DNA of 64,000 bases from Castor canadensis (GCF_047511655.1 NC_133397.1:127556308-127620307), one strand, 5' to 3'; counted from the first letter of the stretch, positions 45,706 through 59,300 are shown. Numbers and translations: made by a program. The notes: generated by a model from the letters alone, not told the origin.

Positions 45706-48700
45706 TCATTTTTGAAGATAAAGGTAACATGCTGTCACATCAGTTTCCTCACTCCATTCTTTAGAACGGAAAACAATGACTATTTATTGTTGGTCATTAC
45801 AATGCTAAGGAGTCATTCATATTTTTCTTTAAAACAATGCAGAATTGCTATTCACATCGCTTTCTGAGATGATCTAGTGTCTTAGAGTCCGCCTTCTGAT
45901 CCTACAAGTCTAGAATGAGTCCAGTAAAGATAGCTTCATCACCCATCAGCTAGAGACCAGAAAAGTTACAGGAAACTAGCCCCCCGAGCCAAGCCACCAA
46001 CAGAGCACTATTTTAGTAATTCCCCATCTCAGTTCATCCCAACCTTGACTCTCCTCAAAGTCCACCAAATAACCCCAGCAGCCTCGGTCAGGATCACTAA
46101 AAATACAGAACTCTGTGGTTCTGTGGCCAACCAAGTAACTGACCCACTAGTGATAAGATAATGGAAGATTAAGACTTTCTGTCTTAATGAGAGAGGACTA
46201 AAGAACTTATATGTACATTTCATTAGAGGTCCGTTTTCCATCCTGATGATGCTTTCTTGTGGGAAACAAAGAAAATGGACTCTGTATTTGGATACCACAA
46301 TCAAGATGTTTACTTCTTCCAAAGGCTAACACTAGGAAGAATTTTTTAAAAGTCAACTTGGCTGCAAGCACAGTGGGAAAGTACATCATTAAAACTTTAT
46401 CTCTTTCTCCTGAGAATATCAGAGCTCTCAGCAATGACTATACTCAGCCCTTTTGGCTGGGTTCATTGACTGTGAGTGACATCTCTTCTGGCAGGTGACG
46501 TACATGGAATCCTAGCGATCGAACTCAGAATTTAGGCTACCTCCAAAGACTCAACTAAAGCCACCATTCTGGAGTTGATGTCCGATGGAAATTGTGCACC
46601 AGGCCTCAGACTACAGCCTACCCTTGGTTTAATTGCCATGATCGCTGAATGATGCACGTGTTGACAGAAAAAATAGCCCACCATTCACCCAGTTAACTTC
46701 TGATGGTCAGATGAAAAGAATAAAAGCCAGCAAGGTGGGTGCACTTGTCTGAAATGGCTAGCAGTGTGCAGATGAGCCAGAATGCAATCCAAGTCTCTAT
46801 ACTCCCAGATGAAACATCTCCCCACCACTTTATTTCAGTGTCAAAGTCTGTGCTGGAGCCAGAGAGGGCTGTGTCCCATAACTTGTGAACTCATTTCTCT
46901 GACTTCTCAGCTGAGAGAAAACAACAGCTCAGCTGAGGTTACAGAAGCTTCTCAGGACAGGAAGTTTTGACAGCACTGTGTTAGTCAAGAGTGAGGTTAT
47001 TTTATCCTGGTTGTTCCCGGAATGCACTGGACAAACTAACAAGTACTCTTCAAATGTTAAAATAATTTAATGATCCTCTTAACTCCATCTGAATGTATGT
47101 TTGTTTTTTGGATTTGTTTTTAGAGGAACAAAAGAACCTGTTCCTTACTCTGTGGCAAGAAGGACGAGTAGGAGGAACGCCCATGTGAGGAAGCGTCTCC
47201 AGGCTAGAGGTACGGTGAGGACAAGGGCAAGGGCCTGGAGTGAGGAGCAGGTGGTGGACAGGGACACCTACCTGGTAGGACTTACAGGTGGATAACAAGG
47301 TTAAGCAGACACAGCAGGGTTGTGTCTTCAAAACCCTAAGTTCAGTTTGAAGAAGTTAGACTTGGGAGTGAAGAACTGGCAGTTTTGAGCAGGGCTGTGA
47401 CACAGACATGTATTCTTACAGATGACTTGATGGGTAGTACGTGTGAGGAGTGGAAGAGAGAATGGAGTCGGGGAGACCAGTTAGGAAACCACGTGCGGTT
47501 CTGCTAGGGGATGTTTTAAGTGCTTCACCACTTCACCTTTCAACCATTCACAATGAGATCCTGGAAGTCAGGGTCACAAAGCCTCTCCCTGCTGCTGCTG
47601 CCCTACCTCTGGACTCTTACCCTTTGCCTCACCATCCAAAATGCCTCACCAAGGGAGCCAATCCCACGGCAAGGCTGGGGTCTTCCTGATCCAGTGCAGC
47701 TTTCAGCTACTGGACCTGAAACTCCACAGGAGGGCCTTAATTCTTACCAAAGAATCTCCAGGCTTTTCCGAAACTCTTTGGCTTGATGGACTAGGCTGAC
47801 ACCATGGGGAACCATCAGTCATGGGGACAGTGGAGAACCTGAGAGATTGTGAGGAAACCATGAGTGGGTCAGTAGCCCATCAGGGACCTGGACTATTCAG
47901 CTCCCAGAGGACAAGGTAAGACAGTGGGTCAGGAAAAGCAATCACAATCACAGAAGGGTGGCACCGTGGCAGAGCGTTTCCTTTCTCTCGGATGGAATCC
48001 TGCACATCTCTGCCCTTCTGCTAGAAGTGCCTAACAGGTACCACTCGTGCTTTCAGTGACTCTGCCTTCTCTGTCCTAGTTCATGGCAAAATGCCTTGGA
48101 CCCTCACTTTGCTCTTTCTCCACTTACGACAGGGTCTCCTTAAGAGCTGTCACCAACCGACCAATCAGCCACGAAAGCATGGCTTCCCTCATTCCAACAG
48201 GACAACCCAGGGGCATCCGTCTCCTCAGATTGACAGGCTCATTCTTGATTATGTCCAGTTATGTGCACTGTTGCCCTTTACCCATCCATTCTCCCTATCA
48301 CAGGCCAACTGTCAGGCTTAAGCACCTTGCAGAACTGGAGCCAGTGTCTCATCACTTCATCTATGTTCGCTCGTCATCTGATTTGACAGAGAGAACCCGT
48401 TGTCATTTAAGCTACACTTGTACCTTCCTACAAGTACACTTGTACACTTGTACCTGCCTTGTTCCAAATTAAAGGTCTTTCTAGTAGGACAGAAGAGTTG
48501 GAGGGAATGCCAGTGATACTTCCAACATTAAACAGAAAACAAAACTAAGACTCAGACATAAATACTTCACAATTTCTTAGGCTTTTAGGCACCTCACTCT
48601 TTCCAATGAACAATTCAAGCAATGTCCTTCCCTCTGCTGCTTCATCCATCCATACATAGATCCCTTCTGTCCAAAACCCAGCATTCTTTAAGAACTGCTC

Positions 48701-50192
48701 ATTTCACCTAACACCCATCCCGAGGAACCTGCCTAGCAACCCAGATCTTTCCAGGAAGCTTATCTGTTGGGTTGCGGGTAACAATGACAGCTCAAGACTT
48801 GGGCTCTCCTGCATGCTCGGGCAGCTTGTCAGGACCACAGCTCCACACGCTGCTCCTCATTGCTGCCTCTGATCGGTCCGGCGAGGGGCACACTGATAAA
48901 ATGAGCTCCTTCTCAGATGCTATTGGCCTTGAAACTGCAGACAAATCATGCCCCTCTCTGCATATACAGAATGAATGGTACATACTGCATTTTGGTATTG
49001 AATTTAGAAAACTTCTTATGCCCTAATACCATAAGAACTTATTCATTTTTAAGTTCCTGTCAACCAAGATGCATCACACATATGCACACATTTTGGAACA
49101 TGTGTAAATGTTACACATTGGATACATACATTGCAGTTTTGCCCTATTCTCTGAAGTCATTTCCTCCTTCCTTTTATATTTTTCCTTCCAGTTTCCACCT
49201 GACTTTGGTCTTTAGCCTCGATGGACATGTCCCTTGTCTCTGTTACTGTCATCTCTCCTCCCTAGGAGCCCTCTTGGATAGTTCAGCTCAGACAATCTCT
49301 GCTGGTATAGTCAATGATGTACAAGATGACAGAGGTGGTGATGGCATTTAGCAGATGTAAGAGGAAGAGGCTGTACTTGACTGTGGCAGACAGGATCTGG
49401 GAGCTCTGTGCTATAAATGACAATGGTACAGCCACTCCGGCTGAGTGGTGCAGACAGCCCTCAGAGGACCAGCCCAGTTAGGGGTCAGCATCCAGAACTG
49501 TGTGTCAGATTGTCAGTCACTAGCACAGGACAAGTTACAAATTTGCCAAATTACTTAACGGGCAAGGCTTAAGGAAGGGAGAAGCAAGTAGACCGCAAAG
49601 ACTAGAGAACTGGTAAACTGGTGAGCTGTGGTTTCGACAGCCTGAAGCATGGGAGAGAGACCCCTCCACTTGCCTTGCACAGTCCTGAATCTGTGGCCTG
49701 TCGCACTGATGGCTGTGGTGGCTATTTTCATCTTGAAGCCCAGCTGTTCCTTTGCCAGTCTTGTCACAACATTTGGCCATGTTTGGAAGATGACTCATGG
49801 CCTTCTGCAAAGGCCAAACCACTTCAGTATTCTGTTCCATTAGCGCTTGCTCCCTGGCCCATTGGGTATCTTGGACCAAGATGTACGATTAAGACCACAG
49901 GCAATTTGAGAAGGGAGGAACCCCAGCCAAGACGTTTGGCAGAGAACAGATGAGAGGCCTACAGGACAAAGGTTGGGAGATTAAAAACCTAACTGCCAAA
50001 GTTTGACTTAATCTAAAAAAGCCTGTGGATTAGATAGCACCATTCCTTCTGCGAGCAAGCATGACTACAATGTTTGCAACTCTCTGCTTTGATACAGGCT
50101 GGGGCCTCAGAGGGGAGAGTGGGAGGGAAGGGGAAAACAGCTCTACAGACACCCGGAAGAATGAAAATGTACCTTTAGGATTCAGATTATTT
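45706..50192. other. Intergenic DNA, no gene recognised
   Basis: A 4.5-kb stretch with few SINEs. A minus-strand frame at 49535-49879 (114 codons) is the longest, but I cannot match it to a family. The plus frame at 48083-48472 likewise. No exon is called. Confidence 0.4.
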
Positions 50193-50415
50193 GAGCCAGG
50201 CACCAGTGGCTCACGCCTGTAAACCTAGCCACAAGTGAGGCTGAGATCGGGAGAATTGAGGTTCGAGGCCAGCCTGGGCAAATAGTTTCTGAGACCCCCA
50301 TCTCCAAAATAACCAGAGCAAAATGCCCTGGAGCTGTGGCTCAAGCAGTAGAGTGCCTGCTTTGCAAATGCAAAGCCTGGAGTTCAAACCCCAGTTCCAC
50401 CAAAAAAAAAAAAAA
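50193..50415 (+). repeat. Composite B1-dID SINE
   Basis: 'GAGCCAGGCACCAGTGGCTC', 'GGCCAGCCTGGGCAAATAGT', then dID 'GGCTCAAGCAGTAGAGTGCC', 'GGAGTTCAAACCCCAGTTCC' and an A15 tail. Long pure tail implies youth. Confidence 0.95.
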
Positions 50416-50423
50416 AGACAATA

Positions 50424-50515
50424 TGGGGTTGGTGGAGTGGTTCAAGTGGTAGAGTGCCTGCCTGGCAGGTGCAAGACCCCGAGTTCAAGCCCTAGTACTG
50501 CAAAAAAAAAAAAAA
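50424..50515 (+). repeat. dID SINE
   Basis: 'GGTGGAGTGGTTCAAGTGGT', 'GAGTTCAAGCCCTAGTACTG' and an A13 tail, directly after the previous SINE. Confidence 0.95.
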
Positions 50516-50522
50516 GCATGTT

Positions 50523-50697
50523 TTGCCAGGCTCTGGTTGTACTCCTAACTACTCAGGAGGCAGAGATCAGGAAGATCGTGGTTTGAAGCCAGCCTGGACA
50601 AATAGTTCACGAGACCCTATCTTGAAAAAACCAATCACAAAAAAGGACAAGTGGAGTGGTGTAGGCCCTGAGTCCAGTCCTACAAAAAAAAAAAAAG
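50523..50697 (+). repeat. Composite B1-dID SINE, short dID
   Basis: 'GCCAGGCTCTGGTTGTACTC', 'AGATCAGGAAGATCGTGG', 'GAGACCCTATCTTGAAAAAA', then a dID part lacking its middle ('GTAGGCCCTGAGTCCAGTCC') and an A12 tail. Confidence 0.93.
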
Positions 50698-50790
50698 GAT
50701 ATGATTTGATGAAAGGAGTCTCATCTATTCATAATTACTATTAAAGTATATACACCACACAGACCAACTTATGCCCTAAATAATTGTGGT

Positions 50791-50796
50791 TTTATT
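50791..50796 (-). terminator. TLCD4: Distal poly(A) signal, candidate for TLCD4
   Basis: AATAAA in minus sense, then ACCACAATTATTTAGGGCAT and a GT-rich element (TTGGTCTGTGTGGTGTAT), a strong signal plus downstream element. Confidence 0.5.
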
Positions 50797-52069
50797 TTTT
50801 TTCACAAAATACAAAGATTTGCACTACTTTATAGTAGTGTTCTAACACAGAAAATCTCAAGGAATTCGTGAGGATGGTGATTTATACAATGTTGATTTTA
50901 TCATTCTCAAAATTAATATAAAAGAAACGGCAAAGTGTGCTGGACCTGTGGAGCAAGCAGTTTGTTACTCAGGACTTGTGTTTACTTTAAAATGGCACAA
51001 AGTACACAAATGCTTCAAAATTGAAATGGAAATGCTGAAAGGTGTTTATTGTCCCTTCAAATAAAACATCATGAGAAACCAAAATAAAGAATACCAAACT
51101 ATATTTGAATTGTTGATAAATCGTAGGAACACTGAAAATTATCTAGTCTCACAGTTGTAAATAAAACAAAGTTTCTTCGGCTTCTGGAATAAGTTAGAAA
51201 GTGTGTTCTCAAAATGTTAAGTGTATTGTGAAAGACTTGGAAAATCTTTGACAACTATTATATATTGTATTATCAGAAAAAACGTGTATGTTACTACAAC
51301 TATTGCAAAACTGGTTTCAAGTGGTATTTTTTTTAAAAAATAAAATCAATGCCTAATATTGCCAAAAAAAATTTCCTAACTTATCCTAGTTATAAGAGTA
51401 TTATTCTCAGGAAAATTCCATAAGAAAAAGTAGATGTAATCACACCAGGAACAAACCAAGCAAGAAACAAGAAACGAGACCATTGTATTTACATCTATAT
51501 TTTTAGATTTTTAGATTTCATTGACCAAGAATTAGCAAAGGACTGTGACGTATACTTAATTAGAGAAAGTATTACACAGATACAAAAAAAAAAAAAAAAC
51601 AGTGCTAACTACTTTTCAGCCAGAGGAGGTACTTTACATTTTTCAGAGTTAGAAACATTTCTCAGTTTTTGGTCTTGTTTTTAGGGCCTGATATCAAACC
51701 TGCCTGCTGCTCAGGGTGAGTGAGTGCAAACACTTTCATGGCAAGGAAACCAATCTTCAGGAGCCACCCAAAACATCTTCCGGTCAAGGTATGAGGTCGC
51801 ATCAGAGCGAGTGGAGGCTGCTGAGAGTCTGGGCTGGAAAGAGGAGGGCTCAGGTCCTTGAGTGTTTGCCTGGGGAACACCTGACAATCCATTAGCTGGT
51901 GAAGCCAAAGAACAGAACTCTGACACAATCCTGCCACAGGCCAGAGCCCCCACCCCGGCTCATCACAGAGCTCTGTTTTCCACCCCCACTGCTGTCACTG
52001 CGTGGAAAAAGAACCTGTGGGGTTCACACTCCTCTGACACATCTCCAGCAGACACCTTACAAAACTCAG

Positions 52070-52135
52070 CGCTCCAGGGCAGCCTGGGCTACATCGTGAG
52101 ACCCTGGCTCGACAAACAACAAATAGAAAAAGAAA
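52070..52135 (+). repeat. B1 fragment
   Basis: 'AGCGCTCCAGGGCAGCCTGG' and 'GCTACATCGTGAGACCCTGG' are the right half of a B1, without its left end. Confidence 0.7.
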
Positions 52136-52928
52136 GGCTTATTGCTAACCCGGGTGAAGAAAGAGACTACAACTGTTTCCTAATAAAGCCATAAGTAGCT
52201 TCGCTTCGTATTGCAAGCACGTATAATTAAATGCTGAATGGCTTCCTGTTGCCTCTTCATCACCTGTGGTTTGTCTGATCTTCAACTCACTGAAATGATT
52301 TTTTTTTTTCAATGACAGAGCGTCTTTGTAAACTATTAAACAGGCCACAAAAGACTGAGACGCTGACAGCTGGCTGGGGAGGTCACTGAGGTTGACACAG
52401 AGGGCACTGGCAGGAGGGAGGGAGGTGCCAATGAAGCCTCTGGGTTTAGGAGGAACAGAAGGACAGGCTGGAAGGATTCAGGGATGGAGGGCGAGCCCTT
52501 CCAGGTCTCAGCAGCCTCGGTGTCTCCTCCAACTCCAGGTCCTGCAGGCTTTTCTCGTTCCCCCACGCAGCATGCAGCACGTCACAGGTGTTTTGCATCA
52601 GAATTGGCTCTCAGTGTCTGTAGCACGAGCCAGCTGTGGCGAAGGTTGGAGGTGTGTGCATCCCAAGGTCTGCACACCTGCAGGGCCTCCCTGCTGTGAG
52701 GCCAGGCCTGCAGAGAGCGATGGCCATTCTTCTGATCAAAGGGTGCTTCAGCTTCTTATGGAATCCAAGACACATCAAATGCGTGAGTGTCTATTAAATT
52801 CTACGGTGATGTCAATAAATCCTGTGCCTTTTGATTTCATGCAACAGCCTAAACCATCCAAAGCCAACCAAGTTGCACATTTACATATGGAGTTAAGAAC
52901 AACCTAAAAACAGACAATTATTCAAATA

Positions 52929-52934
52929 TTTATT
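52929..52934 (-). terminator. TLCD4: Middle poly(A) signal, candidate for TLCD4
   Basis: AATAAA in minus sense, followed by a T/GT-rich stretch (TTGTCTGTTTTTAGG). Confidence 0.4.
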
Positions 52935-53340
52935 TTAACAGGTCTTTTGGAACATCTTTATTTCCCTTAAAAAGGAAATGCAAGACATACGAGCATTACA
53001 ACACTTTCCTCCCCACATCCATGACATGTTATTGTTAAACGCATAACAAACTCGACCACAGTAGAGCTGCCTCCTCACGCCCAGGCGTCTCAGAGGAAGT
53101 ATACGACTTAAAAACTGACACTTTAGCAAAAAACTTTATTTGAGTCAAACTTGGGAAAGAATTTGATTCCAATACCAAAGAACTAGATGGTAATGAAAAC
53201 GAGACCTTTTTCCATCAAATATCAAAGTCACTGCTAGAGAAGGCAACACCACCATTATTTCTCAAACTTGTCTACGAAACAACAAAACACCAGCTGGAAT
53301 CAAGACCAGTGTCACAAATACATAACTTCATTTTGAGTTT

Positions 53341-53432
53341 TATTTTTTGGTGGCACTGGGGTTTGAACTCAGGGCCCTGCACTTGCTAGGCAGGTGGTCC
53401 ACCACTCAAGCCATGCCCCCACTGCTCCATTT
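53341..53432 (-). repeat. dID SINE
   Basis: 'TGGTGGCACTGGGGTTTGAA', 'GGTCCACCACTCAAGCCATG'. It lies inside the candidate TLCD4 3' UTR, antisense to the SINE's own direction on plus. Confidence 0.9.
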
Positions 53433-54969
53433 GGAGTTTTAAATAAATGCAAGCAATCTTTAGAAAGATTTTAGACATGAGAGTGCAAATTCTATAAACG
53501 CCAACTTGTACTCTTTAAATCCTTACAGAAAAAATATTTGATGCAGGGTCCACGGTCAGCTTGCTACTGGCCATTTTCCACTCCTTTTTCAGTTGCATGA
53601 GAACTCTTGTTTTTTTTTGTCTTCTAGAACGCTACACATGTACATTGTCACTAATCTTTCCTAGAAAAATAGAATTGCTTAAAAATGTATACCAATTTGC
53701 TTTCATTTTCTATAAATATTTTAATAGAGTTATATATCAGAATGTCTAATAGAATCATTTAGGTTAATACATGTAGCCAAAATATTTAATATTTAAAATA
53801 CCTAGCAAAAGTGTGTCGCTTAGTACGTGAAAAGTTGGTTGTTCAGTAAATGATATGTTCTGTGTCTGTATTTTAGGTTGAGAGATACAACAGAGAGCAA
53901 AGGCCCAGCTCCTGTGCAGATCTGACTGAGCATGTCAGTCTGTGGGGCATTCGGCCCCATTCCTACTGTGTGGAGAACTGCAGAGCCTTTTTGGGGACTG
54001 AGTTCTAGACACGAGTTAGCTGTCACTCTGCCACTATAGTAAAGGATGGCCGACTCGAGACGTGGCAAGCCTGAGTGTGAAGTGTGGATACTTTAAACGC
54101 ACTTGCTTGGTGAGCAGCAGTGCTAGCCAAAGAAAGGCAGTGGCAGTGATGTAAGGCCAGGCTTCTGAGTGCGACATTACTGTTGAGATTGCTCCCTGGA
54201 GGCCCCCTAGCATAACCTTGTGCTGTCATCATTTTGAGGGTGGGTCTAAAATGTGTGTTCGGAACTGTAACACTATCCAAAGAGCCAAAAATATTAATTT
54301 CAAAGTTCCTTTCTTTCTAAAGGAATTAATTTCCAAAATAGGTTTATAATATTAATAAGAAGTCTCTTTTCTTGCAAAAGAGCAAGAACAAGTGAAAATC
54401 ACTTGCCTTCTGACATCCCCACACTCTGGACAGCCAGGACACACAGACACTAGGATGAGGGCGACAACAAATTTAGTAACCCAGTGTCAGTGCAGCATCA
54501 GCTGCTTTGAAACAAATTCCGGACTTTTACATTACTTTGTCCTTCAAAAATAAATGCACATGGTACAAACCAATTGCCTTCATTTTATCACTTAGTTGAC
54601 CAAAATTTCAATTCTGTCTTTAAACATTCTAGAACTCATCAGTTTTAGAATTGTCTAATTTCACTGGACAATGGAATTAAATAACTAAACGTCCTGATTA
54701 CATTCAGCTCACCTTCTTTCACTATCTTAACACAAATGGCAAAATCGAGTCAAACGACCTTCAAAACTGAGAAACATGAACGGATTAGATGTTTTGGTGT
54801 GAGTTCAATTAAGTTCAAGTATTTACCACTAATTGAATTAAATTTCTTTCCTCCCCCCCTTAGGTAAGCACAATCTTAAAGTCAAGTACTCGAGAAAAAT
54901 AAATAAAGGCAATACTAGCTAAATATATAATTCTGTATCTGGATCTTGTGAACCAAATAAAAGTGTGCA

Positions 54970-54996
54970 GCACACACACACACACACACACACACA
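54970..54996. repeat. (CA)n microsatellite
   Basis: About 13 uninterrupted CA units on plus, (TG)n in TLCD4 sense. Confidence 0.97.
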
Positions 54997-55765
54997 AGAG
55001 ACAGGAATTGCTTGAGCCATCAGAATGCTTGGCTCAAATTGTCTGAGGCCCTTCCTGCTCTTTAAGATAAATAGAAACTCACAGCTCTCGAAATGCTGAC
55101 TGTAAGTTTAAACAGGAACACCACTTCTTCTGTACTTTGGTTTCACCAAGAAGAGGCCTGTTTTAGGAGCATGACAGATCACCTGCGTTGACACTGGTGC
55201 TGATGACAGCAGGCTCTGAACTTGGGGGATTCCACAAACAGAAATATGACTTTCACAGGAGTGCAGGGAAGCAGAAGGAACAATGGTGTTAAAGCTTTTC
55301 TTAGTGACCCCTCCCATCTGTCCAAGTAGTCACCTCCCCACAGGCATTCTAGAAGAAATTCAGACCTTACAAAGGTCCTGAAGATCTCTCTGAAGCCTTA
55401 CTATGAGATACAAAAGCGATCATTTGAGAAAGTGCTAAAAAGGATAAAGTGCCCCTGAAAAAAATCTTAAAATGCAGGAAGTATTTTCAACCACTGAATG
55501 AAATAGGCTCAAAATGAGTAAAATACGTCGTTGTTAATGGATGCTGGCAGGTCGCAAAGGAGAACTGTGTCCCTCCCAATGGCCCAGGAAAGAGAACACG
55601 TCAACAATTCAGTGCTGCCACGAGGATGGAGTGCCGTGCCACAAAGCAGGGAGCAATTTATAGATCTGAAAGCAGTGGCCATCCTTTCGGTAGTGTGGGT
55701 GGCACGCTGAGGGCAGGCAACACAGGCCAAGAGACAACTGTGAAGAGTCGCTGCTGTGTTACAAT

Positions 55766-55771
55766 TTTATT
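55766..55771 (-). terminator. TLCD4: Proximal poly(A) signal of TLCD4
   Basis: AATAAA in minus sense about 230 bases after the stop, followed by a GT/T-rich element (GTTGTCTCTTGGCCTGTGTT). It would give a short 3' UTR. Confidence 0.55.
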
Positions 55772-56000
55772 GAAACCTTTAGGTTTCATCCATGCTTAGG
55801 ATGCAAAAGGAGAAAAGAAATCTTGGGATGGAAACCAAGTTTTAGTTTCTCTTTTCTAAAGGTAAAAAACAAATGACAACACAACCCCAAAGAACAGTTA
55901 TAATTCATAAAGAACGTGCCAAGGGTTGAGCCTGTTGTAGAGGTGAAGATGGGACCAGTGAAGGTGGCTTCTCTAAACACAGGTGCTTGACAGCGTGCCC

Positions 56001-56319
56001 TTAGTCAGCCTTTCCATTCTGAAGACTGGTTTTGGCTTTCTCTTGTCTGACGAGAGAGATTACTTTGATGCACCCTTTTGAAATTTTTATCATCCACGTG
56101 ACGTTCATCACGTCCAGAACAATGCACGAACAGATCCAGGAGCACTGGATCAGAAATCCAAGCCTCTTGTAGGGTTCTGTGCCGTACACAGAGTATACAA
56201 AGATGTACAGGGGAGGTATCGCAGCAATCCGCACCACAAAGAACACCACGGTCATGAGGAGGCCATTGATGATGTTAGCTCTGGAAAGCTTGGGGTACTT
56301 CAGGGCTTCAAAGAACCAC
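56001..56319 (-). CDS. TLCD4: TLCD4 last exon
   Basis: 319 coding bases: one base of the split Arg codon, 105 codons and the stop TAA at 56001-56003. Acceptor TCTCTTTCCAG. Ends in the conserved [14 protein letters not shown] segment. Confidence 0.97.
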
Positions 56320-59300
56320 CTGGAAAGAGAATCAAAGAAACCTCACATTTTTCTTCAGCTCTGGGAATCAACCATCTCAATTTTATTCTTTAGTTTATAA
56401 AAGTCAAGGAATAGCCCGACTTTACAAGATGTATACGTCTGTAATCCTAGCTCCTCAAGAGGCAGAGATCAGGAGGATCACAGTTAGAAGCCAGTCTGGG
56501 TAACTGCTGGCTGAGTTCATGAGACCCTATCTCAAAAAAAATCTATCACAAAAAAGGGCTGATGGAGTGTGGAGGTCCTGAGTTCAAGCCTCAGAACCAC
56601 AAAAAAAAAAAAAAAGATTTAAAGCCCACAGAACACTGAAAAAGAGAAAAGTTGGAGAAGTCACAGAGTCCACTTCCAGAACTCACTACCTTCAGTAATC
56701 AAGATGTGTGGTACAGAACAGAAAGTTTCAGACACAGACTCGTACAGGAAGACTCACCTGATATTTTTTACTTTTTAATTTGGTTTTTTGGTGGTACTGG
56801 GGTTTTGAACTCAGGGCCTCATGCTTGCTAGGCAGACTAGGCAGATGCTCTACCACTGCAGCCACAACTCCAGCTTGACTAATTTTTGACAAAGGCATAA
56901 AGGTAATTTAATGAGAAAATAATGACTTTTTAAAAAACTGAATAAAACTGTATATTCATCTGGACAAAAATGAACATAAGCAGAGGCCTTCTTACACAGA
57001 AACTAACTCAAAATGAATTGTGACCTAACATGCAAAATGCAGACTGGAAGACCTCCAGATGAGTGGGAACACCTGTGTCTGTCAGCTTTGGTGATGTTTT
57101 CAGACTGATGCAATGGGTGCCATTCACGGAAGAAAGCACTGATGAGCTGTCCAAAGAACAGCTTGCTCTGAGAGTCGCCGCTCGACAGAGGGGAAGGCTG
57201 ACAGTCACAGCACACATCCCAGCAGTCACACTGCTCGCCACTGTCCCACCTGGCTAGAAACTCACAAACACACTTTGCTCATACAGAAGCACAGCATGAG
57301 GAGATGGGGAAAGAGATGGCCTATGGTGACAGCGATCCTTGGGTTCAGGCCTTGCCAGAAAATGGACTTGGAAGAGAAATGGAGGAAGGTAGAGCAAGGG
57401 AGGGAAGAAGCCCTGCTGGGAGAGCCCCTGGGTCACAGCAGGGCTCACAAGGCATCATGAAAGCAGCAGGAGCCACTGGGAGGTCTCCCAGGAGGTGCCC
57501 GCCATCTTCACTGTACCAGGTAACACTGTGGCCGAGAGAAGATGGGAGCAGGACAGATGCCCAGAGCAAGGATCAGAACTTTTCCAACAGATTGAAGTCG
57601 CAGCTTCTGGATGCCAGGTGTTCTCTGTCACCACCACTCAAGCCTTAGGTGGTTGGATGAACGCCCTCCCACGAGCTCGGCTGTGCCTCAGTAAAAAGGA
57701 GCAAAGATGGCAGCAGGTGTGGCCCACAGCCAAAGCTCACTGACCCTGTCTCTCGTAGCACTGTCCACAAAGCTCTCTGCAACAGTGAAAACGCTGCACA
57801 TCCTGCCCAGCTCAGGAGCCACAAGCCACATGGGCCACGGAACACGTGAAGTGTCCAAAGTGAGAGTGAGAAACTGATTTTAAATTCGTATTTAACTTTA
57901 ATCAGTTTACAGGTAGTCACATGGGGTGAGCATGCTGAATTACAAAAATCTTAAATCCGAAATCCTCCAAAACTTTTTGAGTATCAACGTGAAACTGATC
58001 CCACAGTAGAAAATTCCACATGTGACTTCACGTGGCAGGTCACAGTCAAAATGCAGGGTGAACTGAAAAAACAAAGTTAAAGGATAGAGTAACTTTTTCA
58101 CCAAATTGGGAAATAAAAGAAGAAAGGGAGAACAACCCACAGGTAAAAGTAAGGATACAAACCTGATTCTGAGTAGCAAGAAACCAGGCTGGGCACATGG
58201 AGCACATCCCAGACAACTTCAAAGGGCAGAGAGAAAAGAGCACAAAGGACGAGGCTTTCAGTAAGAGCTCAGCAGAGATGCTCTGGAAGCACTGTGAGGG
58301 GAAGCCCAGCAGAGGGTATATCCACAAGTAGGGAAGTCACACAGAAAGCTCTGAAGTGACCAAACTGAGGAGGTCCTCGAGGCGTAAACTGGGTCACAGA
58401 TGTGTAAAGAAAGGGACAGAAAAAGCATCAGCAGACCTTGACGAGAGTGATAAAAGACAACAACCCTCCCTCCTTCTCAACCTGGAGGGTTGGGCTACAC
58501 TTCCAGGATTGCTTTCAAAGGCTAGAGTAGAGAAATGAAAAAAGCTCTCCCAGGAGGAGGCACCTGGCAAATGCCACCGTAAGGGAGTGATCTCAATGGC
58601 TGTCCAGTCCTCCTGATAAGAAGAGTCGTTGGCCTCTCGGATTCTCTCCTGATCCTGTAAGTTGTATCTATTTATGAGAAAATCATCAAACAAACTCACA
58701 CTGGGGGACATCCTGAGAGAAAACTGGTAGGTGCTCTTTCACGAGAAGTCAAGGTCAAGGAAAACAAGGGAAGAGGAAGCAGTAGTTACAGACCGGAGTC
58801 TCTGGACACACGTCCCCAGTGTGGGGGACATGAGTAGATAGAGGAGGCACCCTGGATTGGGTTTCGGAACAGGAAGAAGATACTAATGGGAAATCAATGA
58901 AGCCAAGGCTGGAGTTTGCTTAAGGAGTGTGTGTTGGAGGTGGTTTCCTGGTCTTGACAAGTGTTCTGTGGTAAAACAAGATGACACAAAAGAGGAAATG
59001 GGGTGAGGGGTATATGAGAGCTCAGGACAATAGGTACAACTTTTCTATAAATCTAAAATAAACATGACAGTGATAAATCTGAAAAGGAAATTAAGAAAAT
59101 GCTTGTATTAACTATGGCATCAAAAAGGATAAGAGGGACTTGAGGTGTGGCTCGAGGCAGAGCACTCACAGAGCAGGAGCAAGGCCCTGAGTTCAAACCC
59201 CAGTACCACCAAAAACAAAAAGAAACACCCAAAAGGATAAGATACTCAGGAATAAACTTAACTGAATAGGTAAAAGACTTGTGCAGTGAAAACGACAAAA

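Larger units (their letters stand above)
50775..56000 (-). other. TLCD4: Candidate long 3' UTR of TLCD4
   Basis: Continuous AT-rich region immediately after the TLCD4 stop, with only a B1 fragment (52070-52135), a dID (53341) and a CA repeat (54970). AATAAA signals in TLCD4 sense lie at 55766-55771, 52929-52934 and 50791-50796. It may be one long 3' UTR with alternative ends. This is inference; transcripts are not visible here. Confidence 0.4.
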
